Assembly: GCA_023433305.1 (NCBI GenBank) | Contig: JAEZCZ010000104.1 | Location: 1-64,000, forward strand | DNA: 64,000 bases | Direction of reading: 5' to 3' | Origin: Pseudomonadota bacterium | Lineage (GTDB): Bacteria; Pseudomonadota; Alphaproteobacteria; Sphingomonadales; Sphingomonadaceae | Shown here: positions 15,201 through 24,493 of the stretch, piece by piece | How the letters are laid out: each line of letters starts with the position of its first letter | Numbering within the stretch: the first letter of the stretch is position 1 | Position numbers and translations under genes: made by a program | Notes under the pieces: generated by a model | What the model saw: the letters and a program-made list of their open reading frames with translations, nothing else | Databases searched by the model: none | Told to the model about the DNA's origin: nothing

Positions 15201-17140
15201 CACAGGCCCTGGCAGACGTTCTGCGCCTGCGTGTCGATGAACGGCGCGAAGGGGCAGTTGACGTAGCGCAGCCTCACTTGCCGCCCGCTCACGTCGATCA
15301 CGATCTGATCGGCCCGCATCGCGGCCGGGGCATTGCCGAACTCGCCCAGCCGCACACCGGCGTTGTGCAGGCCGAGGAAGCTGATCATGTCGTCCTGGTC
15401 GATACCGTCACCCGACACGCCGAGACCCCCGACGAGCTGGCTTCCGCGATAGACCGGCACCGACCCGGGGAAGATCTGTATGCCGTTCTGCAGCCGGTTT
15501 TGCCCGGCCGCGACCTCGGGCAGGCCGGTGCAGCGCTGCGGCGTGTCGCTCGGCGACGCGCCGGTCACGAAGGCGAGATGCTGTGCCAGGTTGCCCAGCA
15601 CGAGCGCCGATTGCAGACCGGTCGAGAACGGGTTGAACTGCGCGATCGGGCGCGAGAGTGGGCCGTTGGGCCGGCCGACCTCGCCGTCGGGGAAGTAGGG
15701 CCGCGCCAGGTTGCCGCCGGAGCGGTCGGCAAAGGCGTGCGTGCCGGTGAGCGCGTTCGCCCCCAGGAACGCGCGAATCCGATCGAGGAACTGCGGCGCC
15801 TCGCCCCCCGCACCCGCGAGTTGCGCTGCGGCGAACCCGCCCGAGAAGAAATTCGCCGTGCGTGCCTTCTGCAGGCTCACGTCGATGCCGAAGATCGGCG
15901 CGTCGGGAGAGCGGACGATCCCGAGCACTTGCCCGCGCGTGTCGACAAGCGAGATCGATACTTGCGCGCGGCTGTCGAGTGGCTGGCGGATCTGTGCGCG
16001 CGCCCGGCTCATCACCGCGAACGCTTCCTCGAGGATCGCCCGCGCCTCGGCCGCGCTGAGCGGTTGCGGCACGTCGCCGCCGTCGGTCGCCGCGCGGATC
16101 GGATAGCGGTTCGCGCCCGCGCCGTTGCTCAGCACGAAGGCGTCCCGATTGGCGAACTCGGCCGCCGTGGAGGCGCGCACTCCCGAGGTCTCGCTGCCGT
16201 AAGCCGTGCCGGTCAACAGCGTCGCCGCCGGATAGTATCCGGTCACGGGCACGAGATTCCCGCGCGTGTCGGCCATCGCGAAGCTCGAACCGCCGAGAGC
16301 GGTAAGCTGGCCGTAGCTCGCATCCGAGAAGCGCAGCGCCGTACCGTCGACGAAGATGCGCTCGGCCCGAATGGCGTCGGGCGCCTGGAAGCCCACTGTG
16401 CCGGCCAGCGCGATCAGCTCGTCGGTGTCGCTCTCGCCGTCGAGCACGTTGGGATCGAAGCCATAGACCCCGTCGGCGAGCACGCCCACTCCACCGACCA
16501 CGACTCCATTCTTGTAGAGTGGGAAGCCGCCAGGATCGGCCGAGAGCCCCAGTGGCGAGCGCTTCGGGCCAATCAGGCCCATGCTCTGCCGCGCTGAGAG
16601 GTCCGAGCAGGGCAACTGGCTGAACTGCACCCCGAACAGCGGCCCGCTCTCCAGCCCCGCGGTGCTCGGCGCTGGCGGGAAATGCTCCTGCACGATCATG
16701 CTCGCGGTGCGGCTCGAGAAGGCATTACCGCCGCTCGAAAGGTAGGCCCCGGTAATCGCCTTGGCGATCGCGGCCGCCTCGGCCGGTACGTCGAGCCCCT
16801 GGATGTCCACGTTCGCGCCGTTGGGCGCATCGGGGATGGACGCGAGCGCCGGCGCGCCGTCCATCCGGAACACCGCTAGCACGTTGCCGACCCGGTCGGT
16901 CACCGCGATCGTCGCCGGCCTCCCCAAGGCATCGGCCTGCGTCACCGCCTGGGCCACGATCTGGCCCACTTCGGCGGCCGTCAGCGCGACCTGCGCGGGC
17001 GGCACGTAGTTCGCGCTCGGCGCCGGCGCGGGCGCCGGAGTTGGGGTCGGGCTGGGATCCCCGCCGCTCGAGCCGCCGCTTCCGCCGCAACCACCGAGAA
17101 TCAGCGCCGCCGCGCTGACGAAGGATGTCGCCCGCCGCAT
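15200..17140 (-). CDS. Lipoprotein with two HbpS/GlcG-like domains
   Basis: About 646 residues. The start MRRATSFVSAAALILGGC has a lipobox (LGGC), so the protein is lipid-anchored; a Gly/Ser/Pro-rich tether follows. Two copies of a GlcG/HbpS (DUF336) fold are visible: one around residues 50-240, with ADALGRPATIAVTDRVGNVLAVFRMDG and later YKNGVVVGGVGVLADG; the other from about 365, with RAQVSISLVDTRGQVLGIVRSPD and YRGSQLVGGLGVSGDG. Both end in the G-G-x-G-V-x-x-D-G element of the family. Known: HbpS binds haem and GlcG-like proteins bind small ligands. It lies between a multihaem cytochrome and the barrel with TGATG overlaps on both sides, so haem handling or redox sensing at the membrane is inferred. 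Confidence 0.75.
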   Translation of the reverse strand: MRRATSFVSAAALILGGCGGSGGSSGGDPSPTPTPAPAPAPSANYVPPAQVALTAAEVGQIVAQAVTQADALGRPATIAVTDRVGNVLAVFRMDGAPALASIPDAPNGANVDIQGLDVPAEAAAIAKAITGAYLSSGGNAFSSRTASMIVQEHFPPAPSTAGLESGPLFGVQFSQLPCSDLSARQSMGLIGPKRSPLGLSADPGGFPLYKNGVVVGGVGVLADGVYGFDPNVLDGESDTDELIALAGTVGFQAPDAIRAERIFVDGTALRFSDASYGQLTALGGSSFAMADTRGNLVPVTGYYPAATLLTGTAYGSETSGVRASTAAEFANRDAFVLSNGAGANRYPIRAATDGGDVPQPLSAAEARAILEEAFAVMSRARAQIRQPLDSRAQVSISLVDTRGQVLGIVRSPDAPIFGIDVSLQKARTANFFSGGFAAAQLAGAGGEAPQFLDRIRAFLGANALTGTHAFADRSGGNLARPYFPDGEVGRPNGPLSRPIAQFNPFSTGLQSALVLGNLAQHLAFVTGASPSDTPQRCTGLPEVAAGQNRLQNGIQIFPGSVPVYRGSQLVGGLGVSGDGIDQDDMISFLGLHNAGVRLGEFGNAPAAMRADQIVIDVSGRQVRLRYVNCPFAPFIDTQAQNVCQGL

Positions 17141-18480
17141 CACCGCAACGCTCCCACCGCACCCGCCGCTTGGCCGAGCGCCGCGCGGAAGCGCACCGGG
17201 TTATACGTTTCGGGGCTCCGCACCGCGTCGTAGGCGCGGTTGATGTTGGCGCGGATGCCGGCCGCCGCTCCCACCGTGATCCGGCCCTCGCGCACCAGTG
17301 CGTTGAGCAGCGTATCGACGGCCATGACCGCCTGCGCCGAGCCGGCATAGTCGGTGAACCGGTCGCTCGTGGCGCGGCCGGCGATCGCTTCGATCACCGC
17401 AAAGGCGTCGCCGCCATTGCCGCTGGCAAGCACTTCCGAAAGCGTCGCCGCCGCGTCGCGCAGCCGCGTAGCGGCATTCACGGCTTCGGCGCGGCCCTGA
17501 CCCATCGCGGCATGGAACTGGCGGCTTGCCGTGTCGAACGCCTGCGCCTGCCCGGGCGCCAGCACGCGCGCCACGGCCGAGAGCATGATCGCGTTCTCGT
17601 CGTTGAACGGCGGTTGGCCGAACGGGATGCTGCGGCCCGGATTGGTCTCGAACGTCAGCCTTCGCTGCGGCCCGTCGGTGATCTCGCGGTGGCAGCTATG
17701 GCAATCGTAGAAGTAGAATTCCGGGAACACTCCCTCGGTGCCGAAGCCGGGCCGCGCGAACAAGTCGGTCGAGCGCCGCACCGCCTCCGCTTGGCCTACG
17801 GCCCAAAGGCGCACGCTGTTCGTCCGCCCCTTGCGCTGTGCGTAATCGACGTCCTCGTCATGGTGCTGCTGCAGCGCGCTGAACAGATCGAGCTCGAACA
17901 CGATGCGCGGATGGCCCGCCGCCATCATCCGGTGCGTGACGAACTGGTTGCCCTTCGCGCTGCCGTAATGGCAGTCGAGGCACACCCCGGCGCGTGCCTG
18001 AGGGTTCTCCAGCGGCACAAGTCCCGCCGCGACATTGGCCGGATGCGAGCCGAGCGTGGTGTAATGCGTCGCGATCCAGCGACCGGCCGGGCCGTGGCAG
18101 GATTCGCAACCGACCCCTTCGGAAAGCTGAAACCGGGGTCCCCGTTCGGCGGCCGGCGCATATGTTGCATGGCAGCCGAGGCAGGCGGGTTCGCCGGTCG
18201 GATCGCCCATGCCCAGCGTTGCGGCGATCTGCCGTCCCCTGACGCCGTTCAGCACCGCCAGTGCGCGGCTGTGCGCGCCGCTGCTGGAGCTCGCTTCCTG
18301 CCAGGACGCGATCTCGTCCTGCCGGACGACGGCGCCGTTGCCCTCGGCACGGCCATGGCAGGTCGAGCCCGCGCAGGAAGCGACGCCGGTGTAGCCGGCC
18401 CCGACTTGCGCGCTCGCCGGAGGCAGTGCGAACAGGCACAGCGCCGCCGCGACGATGCTGCGCCAGACCGTCGCCCCCAT
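17140..18480 (-). CDS. Secreted cytochrome c554-like multihaem protein with one CX4CH site
   Basis: About 446 residues: signal peptide (ending PPASAQ), then CAGSTCH (a CX4CH site) followed by CLGCH, CESCH, CLDCH and CHSCH, giving five predicted c haems in the N-terminal half. A helical C-terminal half has no haem motif. The opening, YTGVASCAGSTCHG, resembles the c554/tetrahaem family that receives or donates electrons in nitrogen-oxide and hydroxylamine chemistry. ATG 18480 is preferred over a GTG at 18501 because GGAGGGGG lies just before it. The TpsA stop is 13 bases upstream and the next gene overlaps by TGATG. The CX4CH haem may need special lyase recognition. Confidence 0.8.
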   Translation of the reverse strand: MGATVWRSIVAAALCLFALPPASAQVGAGYTGVASCAGSTCHGRAEGNGAVVRQDEIASWQEASSSSGAHSRALAVLNGVRGRQIAATLGMGDPTGEPACLGCHATYAPAAERGPRFQLSEGVGCESCHGPAGRWIATHYTTLGSHPANVAAGLVPLENPQARAGVCLDCHYGSAKGNQFVTHRMMAAGHPRIVFELDLFSALQQHHDEDVDYAQRKGRTNSVRLWAVGQAEAVRRSTDLFARPGFGTEGVFPEFYFYDCHSCHREITDGPQRRLTFETNPGRSIPFGQPPFNDENAIMLSAVARVLAPGQAQAFDTASRQFHAAMGQGRAEAVNAATRLRDAAATLSEVLASGNGGDAFAVIEAIAGRATSDRFTDYAGSAQAVMAVDTLLNALVREGRITVGAAAGIRANINRAYDAVRSPETYNPVRFRAALGQAAGAVGALR

Positions 18481-18493
18481 TCCCCCTCCAAGC

Positions 18494-21400
18494 CTATTCA
18501 CGATCGCCGTCCGCCTCCCCGCAATCTTCCTCGTCCTCGGCGTCGCAGCGTGGCTGCCAAAGATCGTCGTTGCCGACCCCGGTGATCGGCTCGTCGACCA
18601 GCGGCGGCGTGATCAGCGGAGTCGTCTCGACCAGCTCGATCAGCGGCGCGCCGAAGAGTCCCGGTTCGGTGCCCGACGGAAGCGGGCTTTCGAGGTCCTC
18701 GCGCGTCGGCGCGTCGAGGTCGGGCAGGTTGGGTCCGCTCGGGGGGACGAACGCGCAATCGGCGCCGATCACGCACCCGTTGATCGTGGAAGCCGGATCG
18801 AACGGCCCCCCTGCTGCCGCGGCCGCGCCGTTGATCGTGATCAGCGCCTCGGTGTCGAGTCCGCCGACCGGGCCCCCCGGCGTCAGGATCAGGCCGTTGA
18901 TGGCGATGCGGCTCGAAGGCGCCGCGGTCACGATGTCCACAGCGCCCGCTTCGAACCCGCGACGGTCGGCAAACTCATCCGACGTGCCGGCATTCTGGAT
19001 ATAGAGCCCGGTGTCGACCTCGAAACGAATCGCCCCCGCGCTAAGCGCAGCGGCCGAGCCGCCCGGCTGGTCGAGCAGGTCCGTGATCGCCCCGAAGTCG
19101 GTCGTGGTGCGTAGCTGGCCTAGCGTGGCGGTGCTGGCGATGGCGACGGTTCCGCCGATCATGTCCAGCCGGCCGAGCGGGTCGCCCGCGCTGTCGAGCA
19201 TGGCGATCGAGCCGGTGGTGGTATCGAGCTCGATCAGCGTCGGATCGATGCGGAACGTGTCGTCCGCATTGCCGGTGGTAAGGGCCACGTCGCCGGTTAT
19301 CGATACCGTCGCGGGGGTCGAAATCTCCAGCAGTCCGCCAGTGCCGATATGGCCCGTCGTCCCGTAAGTCAGCGCGAAGTCGCCTATGGCGATGTCGCCG
19401 AGGCCCGCCGTGCTCGGAGCGGGCAGGTCGACGCCGATCGTGATCGCTTCGTCGGCGAACAGGCGCACCATTTCGCTGCCGTCGAGCGTCCAGGCGGAGG
19501 CCGTCGAGGCGGAATCCCCGACCTGGGTGAGCAGCGCCGGATCGCGGTTGGTGAGGGTAAGCGTGGACGTTACGCCGCGTTCGCCGAGCTGCGAGGTGCC
19601 TCGCAAGTCGATGTCCGCGGAGAGGACGGAGACGGTCGATCCCCGAGCGATGCCGTCGAGCACGAAGCTGGCCCCGGCATCGATGGCGAGCGCCCCGGTG
19701 GCTGACAGGTTGCCCTCGGCCCGAACGTCGTTCGCGGCGGTCATCCGGATCTCGCCGGCATTCACGTTGCCGGCCGCCCTGATGTAATCGCCGGTGCTGG
19801 TGAGGACCGCGATGCCGCTGGCGTCGACCGTTCCGGTGGTCAGCTCGCCGGCCGCCACCGCCTCGAAATCGCCTGCGGTCGCCGATCCCTGCGCGATGAA
19901 CAGCGGACCGTTCGACGCCAGGGCGACATCGAGCCCGAACGCCTGTACGCTGCCGAAAGTGGTGAGATCGGACACGACGATCGTGCCGTTCACCGCCTCG
20001 AGCCGGGTGCTCGTACCCGAGCTCAACGAGGCCAGCGTGATGCCGCCCGGAGCGACGATCGTGGCGTCACCGGTCACGGCGTTGCCGGCCACCGTGAAGG
20101 TTCCGCCTGCCGTGGCGGTCAGCGGCGCTCCGGTCAGGTCGCCGCCGATCGCGATGTCGCCGGCGGCGTCGAGCAGGGTCGAGCCGCCGTCGATGTCGCC
20201 GGTGGCGGTGAGCGATCCGGTCGAGGAGGTCAGCGACAGGCCGCCGCCCGCGACGGCGGAGCCGAACGCGAGGTTGCCCGAGGCGGTCACGGTCATGTCC
20301 GTGGTCGCCTGCGCGGTCGTGAAGGTCAGCGCGCCCGAGCCGGCGATGTCGACGCTGTTCGCGGCCACCGAGACAGCGCCCGGCGACACGAGCGTGCCGA
20401 TGTCGACCAGGCCGTTGGCGGCGGCAAGCTGCGTGGTTCCGCCAGAGACGAGCACCGGCAGGGTCACCCCGCCGAGACCTTCGGCGACGACGCTGCCCCC
20501 GGCCATGACCGAGCCGGTCGCGGTGAGCGCACCGCCCGTGCTGCGCAGCGTGACGGCACCCGTCGCGTTGGCGGTGGCGAGGTCGAGATCGCCCGCGGTG
20601 ACCACCGAGAGCGGCCCGGCGGTCGCGTCGAGATCGGCAAACGCCAGCGCCCCCGCCGACGCGATATCGATCGACCGGGCGAGCGCGGTGACATTGCCCG
20701 CTGCCGCAAGATCGCTCGAAACGACCAGCGCGCCCAGAGTGGCGCTGAGCGAGGTCGTCCCGCCCGAAGCCAGGCGCTCGGCGTCGATGCCGAGCGGCGC
20801 CTGCACCGCGAGATCTGCCCCGGCCGAGACGAGCCCGGTCGAGGTGAACGTCCGGCCCGCGGTAAAGTCCGCGTTGCCGGCCGCGCTCAGGGGTTGGGCC
20901 GCCGCGATCGCGATGTCGCCGGTCGCATCGACGGCGACGTTGCCGGCGATCGCAAAGCCGGCGCCCGACAGGTTGGCCGAGACTCCAGACGTGGCGCTCG
21001 CGACGGTGCCGAGACTGGCGAGAGCGACATCACCGCTCACGGAAATGCCCGAGCTCGCGCCCTGCACTTGCGCCACCAGGGCGGCGGACCCCGCATCGCC
21101 CTGTACAGGCGTCCCGCCGCCCGAAAGGCCGCCTTCGCCGTTCGCCTCGACCGTCAGACCTTGCAGCGTGCGCGGGCCTGTGGCCCCGACGGTGTCGATC
21201 ACGGAGAAGGTCGCCTGGCCGCCGCTACCGACCCCTCCGGTCAGGCCGTCCCCACCGAGGCCGTTCGCCTGGAGGGCGGCCGTGCCGAGCGTGAATCGGC
21301 CATCGGCGAACTGGGCGGCCGCGAGCGTGGCCACCCCGGTGCCGCCATTGCCATCGGTGCCACCGGTCGAAACCCCGCCGTTGCCGCCGATCCCGTCGGC

Positions 21401-24400
21401 CGTCAGCGTAAGCGACGGGGTCGTAAAGTTGGCGGTCGAGCTCGCGACCGACTGGATGAGCGCGTTGCCGCCGGTGCCGTCCCCGCCGTTGCTGGCGAGG
21501 CCACCCGTGCTGTGATCCATCCCGCCGGCGCCGGTTCCGCTCGCCGCGATCTGCACGCTGGACGTGGCAGTGAGCGCGCCGCCCGCCAGCGACAATGTCG
21601 CGGCGCCGCCGGAGCCCGAACCCGCGAGCGCCGCCGTATCCGGGCCACCGCCGGCCGACCCTGTTCCGCCACCGCCGGTGCCGTTCGCGAGGATTTCGAG
21701 GATGGGCGCCGTTGTCGTGCCGCCGGTCGTAGTGAGCAGGCTGGTGCCGCCGGTGCCGTTGCCCGATTGGAAAGCGGTGGCGGTTGCCGAAGGGGCCGAG
21801 GCTCCGCCGATGCCCGCGGATTCGACGAGAAGAGCGTCCGCGGTGAGGTTGCCGGCTGCCACGCTGGCGCTGGCGGTGCCTCCCTGGCCCTGGCCCCCAT
21901 CGCCCTGGATCGGCTCTCCGCTCGCGGGGGAGGCGGTGCCCACGATGAACAATCGCGCGTCGCCGTTGGCGCGGACCGCCAGCTGCAACGCGTCGATGGT
22001 GCCGGTTCCGCTCGCGCCGGCAAGAATCTCGACCAAGGCGGTTCCGCCGGCGGCGTCGAAGCCGTCGCCCGATGGTGCCGGCGAATCGTATTCGCGCACC
22101 GCGCCGTCGGCGCTGACCGCGACCTGGTGCGACGCGGTCACGCTGCCGTCTTCGGCCACGAGCCGCGCGGTGCCGCCGAACGCGTCGGAAGCGATCGCCC
22201 CCGCCGACCCATAGCCATTGGCCGAGATCGAAGATTGAATCGGCGCGGCCCCGGTCAGCGAAATCGCCCCGCCGTTGCGCGCCGCGACCAGCGCCGAGCC
22301 GCCGGTCGCCGTTCCCGCGTTGGCTGTCGCGGAATAGCTCTCCGCCTCGGCCAACGCTAACAGGTTCAGCGCCGAGATAGTCCCGCCCGTGTCGGCGAGG
22401 ATTGAGACGGTTCCGCCACGCTGAGTCGGGGAGTTGGGCGATTCGAACGGCGGGAAGTCGGCTTCCAACGTGGCAGACGCATTCGCTTCGAGGATGCCCG
22501 CCACGATGAGATCGCCACCGTTCCGGACCTCGATGACCGCTTCGCCGCCTTGGCCGACAAAACCCGCGACGCCGTCCACGCTCATCAGCGCCCGCGCGCT
22601 CACGCTGGCGCCGCTCGACAGGTTGAGCGCCCCGGGCCCTTCGATGAGGAGCCGCGCCGCATTCGCGCCGGACGTCGCGTTTCCGGTCAAGCCGCCGGAG
22701 ATGTCCGGAAATCCGGCCTGCGCGTCCCCCGTTATGCTGACGAAATCCCATGCCTGGGCCGCGCCCGAGATTTGCAGCGACGCCTGGCCGGCCAAGCCGT
22801 TGCCGCCGGTGCCGGCGTCGGTCGCTCCGCCTCGGCCCGCGGCATCGAGGAAGACGAGGTTGAAATCGAGCGTGCCGCCTAGGTCGGCGAGCGAGACGGT
22901 TCCGCCGGTTCCGTTGCCGCCTTGTCCCTCGGAGAACCCGCCGATGCCCTGAGCGGACAAATCGACGAAATCCCCCTGCAGCAAGCCGCCGTTGATGACC
23001 GAGACGTCGATCGAGCCCGCGACGCCGTCGCCGCCATTCGCGATATCCGAGCCCCCGAAGGCGCCGGCGTTGGCGCTGAAGGAGTTGATGGCCGTGATCG
23101 AGCCGTTGTCGGCCAGCACCGTGACGCTACCGCCTTGCGCGGCGAGCGCGAGACTGGGCAGATAGGGGACAGAACTGCTGCTCGCATCGAGGAACAGCGA
23201 ACTTGCGACCGCGATCTCGCCGCCGTCGATGGCGCTCAGCGCGATCGTGCCGCCCGCTCCGTCGCTACCCGCGCCCACATTCAGGTTGCCGGCCGCGGTA
23301 ATGAACGCGCCGTTGGTGGCTTCGATCGTAACGGCATTGAGCCCATGGAGAAGGGTCTCGCCCGAAAACGCGATCGATCCGCCGTTCAGCGAGGCGGTGA
23401 TGTCGTTGGAGGCGTAGGCCGTCAGCGCGTTACCGAACAGGCCGCCGCCCATCGCGATGTTGCTGAGGGTGTTCGCGGGCAGGGCGATCGGATCGCCATT
23501 GTCATAGCCCGCCGTCAGTACGATCGAGCTGCCGTCGTCGAAGGCCGAGACCGCCGGATCATAGCCGATCGAACCGGACAGCAGCATCGTCAGAGCGGTG
23601 TTCTTGGGCAGCGCGACCATCGAGATGCGCTGCGTGTCGGCTGCGCCGGTCGATGCTGCACCGCCCGTGACCCCCGTGTGGACGATGCCGTTGGGGTCGG
23701 TCGTCCCCGCGAGAATGGCGATGTCGAACAGCCCGGCGTTGATCGAGATGTCCGCCTGTTCGGCCGCCACGTAAGCGATCGGCCCGTCCACCGAGACCGC
23801 GCCGGCCTGCGTTACCCGGGGCGCGACCAGGGCGAGGTAGGCCGCGCCGAACGGCCCGCCGGTCGCATCGACTTGCGCGCCGGCCTGGATGTCCACGAAC
23901 GGGGTCGAATCCGCGGGACCGCGGAACTGGATTTCGCCGCCCGGTCCGAACAGCTCGCTGCCGCCGGTGTTGGTAGCGCCAAACACTACGTCGTCGGTCG
24001 TGAGAACCAGGCTGCCGACCTTGAACACCGCGGTCGGGCCGAGGATGATGCCCGTCGGGCTATAGAACCAGATGTTCCCGCCGGGGAAATTGCCGATCTG
24101 GCTTGTCACCGTGCCGTTGAAGGCGATCGCGCGATCGGCCGGCAGCCCTAAGGCGTCCATCGGGATGACGCGATTGAGCACCGTATAGTCGAAAGTGCCT
24201 GTCGGTTCGGCGAATACCGCCGTTGCGCCCACCGGAAGGAAATCGATCGTTCCCGTTCCGGCGTTGTCGAACGGGGCCCAATCGATCACCACTTCGGGGC
24301 TGGCGATCTCGATCTGGGTGAAGGAAGGCGCGACGGTTATCGTCGCGCTGCCGGCCACCGGCGTTCCGGTGCCCTGCAACGCTTGCGCCGCCACCACGCC

Positions 24401-24493
24401 CGGGATGGCGGCCAGCAGCGCGCCCAACGCGCATCCGGATAGCAGCCGGTTGCAGGAGGGGCGGCGAACGGCCGGTGGGGCAAAGGCCGTCAT
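18494..24493 (-). CDS. TpsA: giant filamentous-haemagglutinin-type exoprotein
   Basis: This 1999-residue protein has a long signal peptide (about 1-37, ending GVVAAQA) and a TPS secretion domain (about 40-300) containing NIWFYSPTGIILGP, the haemagglutination-activity signature. There follow more than 1,400 residues of Gly/Ala/Ser/Thr-rich beta-helix repeats. Two Cys pairs lie near the C terminus (CVIGADC near 1905, CDAEDEEDC near 1988), like the terminal Cys loop that retains HMW1-type proteins at the cell surface. Known: TpsB exports TpsA through the outer membrane. ATG 24493 overlaps the tpsB stop (ATGA). The inferred role is adhesion, matrix or a scaffold at the surface. Unusually, multihaem cytochrome genes follow in the same transcription unit. 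Confidence 0.85.
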   Translation of the reverse strand: MTAFAPPAVRRPSCNRLLSGCALGALLAAIPGVVAAQALQGTGTPVAGSATITVAPSFTQIEIASPEVVIDWAPFDNAGTGTIDFLPVGATAVFAEPTGTFDYTVLNRVIPMDALGLPADRAIAFNGTVTSQIGNFPGGNIWFYSPTGIILGPTAVFKVGSLVLTTDDVVFGATNTGGSELFGPGGEIQFRGPADSTPFVDIQAGAQVDATGGPFGAAYLALVAPRVTQAGAVSVDGPIAYVAAEQADISINAGLFDIAILAGTTDPNGIVHTGVTGGAASTGAADTQRISMVALPKNTALTMLLSGSIGYDPAVSAFDDGSSIVLTAGYDNGDPIALPANTLSNIAMGGGLFGNALTAYASNDITASLNGGSIAFSGETLLHGLNAVTIEATNGAFITAAGNLNVGAGSDGAGGTIALSAIDGGEIAVASSLFLDASSSSVPYLPSLALAAQGGSVTVLADNGSITAINSFSANAGAFGGSDIANGGDGVAGSIDVSVINGGLLQGDFVDLSAQGIGGFSEGQGGNGTGGTVSLADLGGTLDFNLVFLDAAGRGGATDAGTGGNGLAGQASLQISGAAQAWDFVSITGDAQAGFPDISGGLTGNATSGANAARLLIEGPGALNLSSGASVSARALMSVDGVAGFVGQGGEAVIEVRNGGDLIVAGILEANASATLEADFPPFESPNSPTQRGGTVSILADTGGTISALNLLALAEAESYSATANAGTATGGSALVAARNGGAISLTGAAPIQSSISANGYGSAGAIASDAFGGTARLVAEDGSVTASHQVAVSADGAVREYDSPAPSGDGFDAAGGTALVEILAGASGTGTIDALQLAVRANGDARLFIVGTASPASGEPIQGDGGQGQGGTASASVAAGNLTADALLVESAGIGGASAPSATATAFQSGNGTGGTSLLTTTGGTTTAPILEILANGTGGGGTGSAGGGPDTAALAGSGSGGAATLSLAGGALTATSSVQIAASGTGAGGMDHSTGGLASNGGDGTGGNALIQSVASSTANFTTPSLTLTADGIGGNGGVSTGGTDGNGGTGVATLAAAQFADGRFTLGTAALQANGLGGDGLTGGVGSGGQATFSVIDTVGATGPRTLQGLTVEANGEGGLSGGGTPVQGDAGSAALVAQVQGASSGISVSGDVALASLGTVASATSGVSANLSGAGFAIAGNVAVDATGDIAIAAAQPLSAAGNADFTAGRTFTSTGLVSAGADLAVQAPLGIDAERLASGGTTSLSATLGALVVSSDLAAAGNVTALARSIDIASAGALAFADLDATAGPLSVVTAGDLDLATANATGAVTLRSTGGALTATGSVMAGGSVVAEGLGGVTLPVLVSGGTTQLAAANGLVDIGTLVSPGAVSVAANSVDIAGSGALTFTTAQATTDMTVTASGNLAFGSAVAGGGLSLTSSTGSLTATGDIDGGSTLLDAAGDIAIGGDLTGAPLTATAGGTFTVAGNAVTGDATIVAPGGITLASLSSGTSTRLEAVNGTIVVSDLTTFGSVQAFGLDVALASNGPLFIAQGSATAGDFEAVAAGELTTGTVDASGIAVLTSTGDYIRAAGNVNAGEIRMTAANDVRAEGNLSATGALAIDAGASFVLDGIARGSTVSVLSADIDLRGTSQLGERGVTSTLTLTNRDPALLTQVGDSASTASAWTLDGSEMVRLFADEAITIGVDLPAPSTAGLGDIAIGDFALTYGTTGHIGTGGLLEISTPATVSITGDVALTTGNADDTFRIDPTLIELDTTTGSIAMLDSAGDPLGRLDMIGGTVAIASTATLGQLRTTTDFGAITDLLDQPGGSAAALSAGAIRFEVDTGLYIQNAGTSDEFADRRGFEAGAVDIVTAAPSSRIAINGLILTPGGPVGGLDTEALITINGAAAAAGGPFDPASTINGCVIGADCAFVPPSGPNLPDLDAPTREDLESPLPSGTEPGLFGAPLIELVETTPLITPPLVDEPITGVGNDDLWQPRCDAEDEEDCGEADGDRE

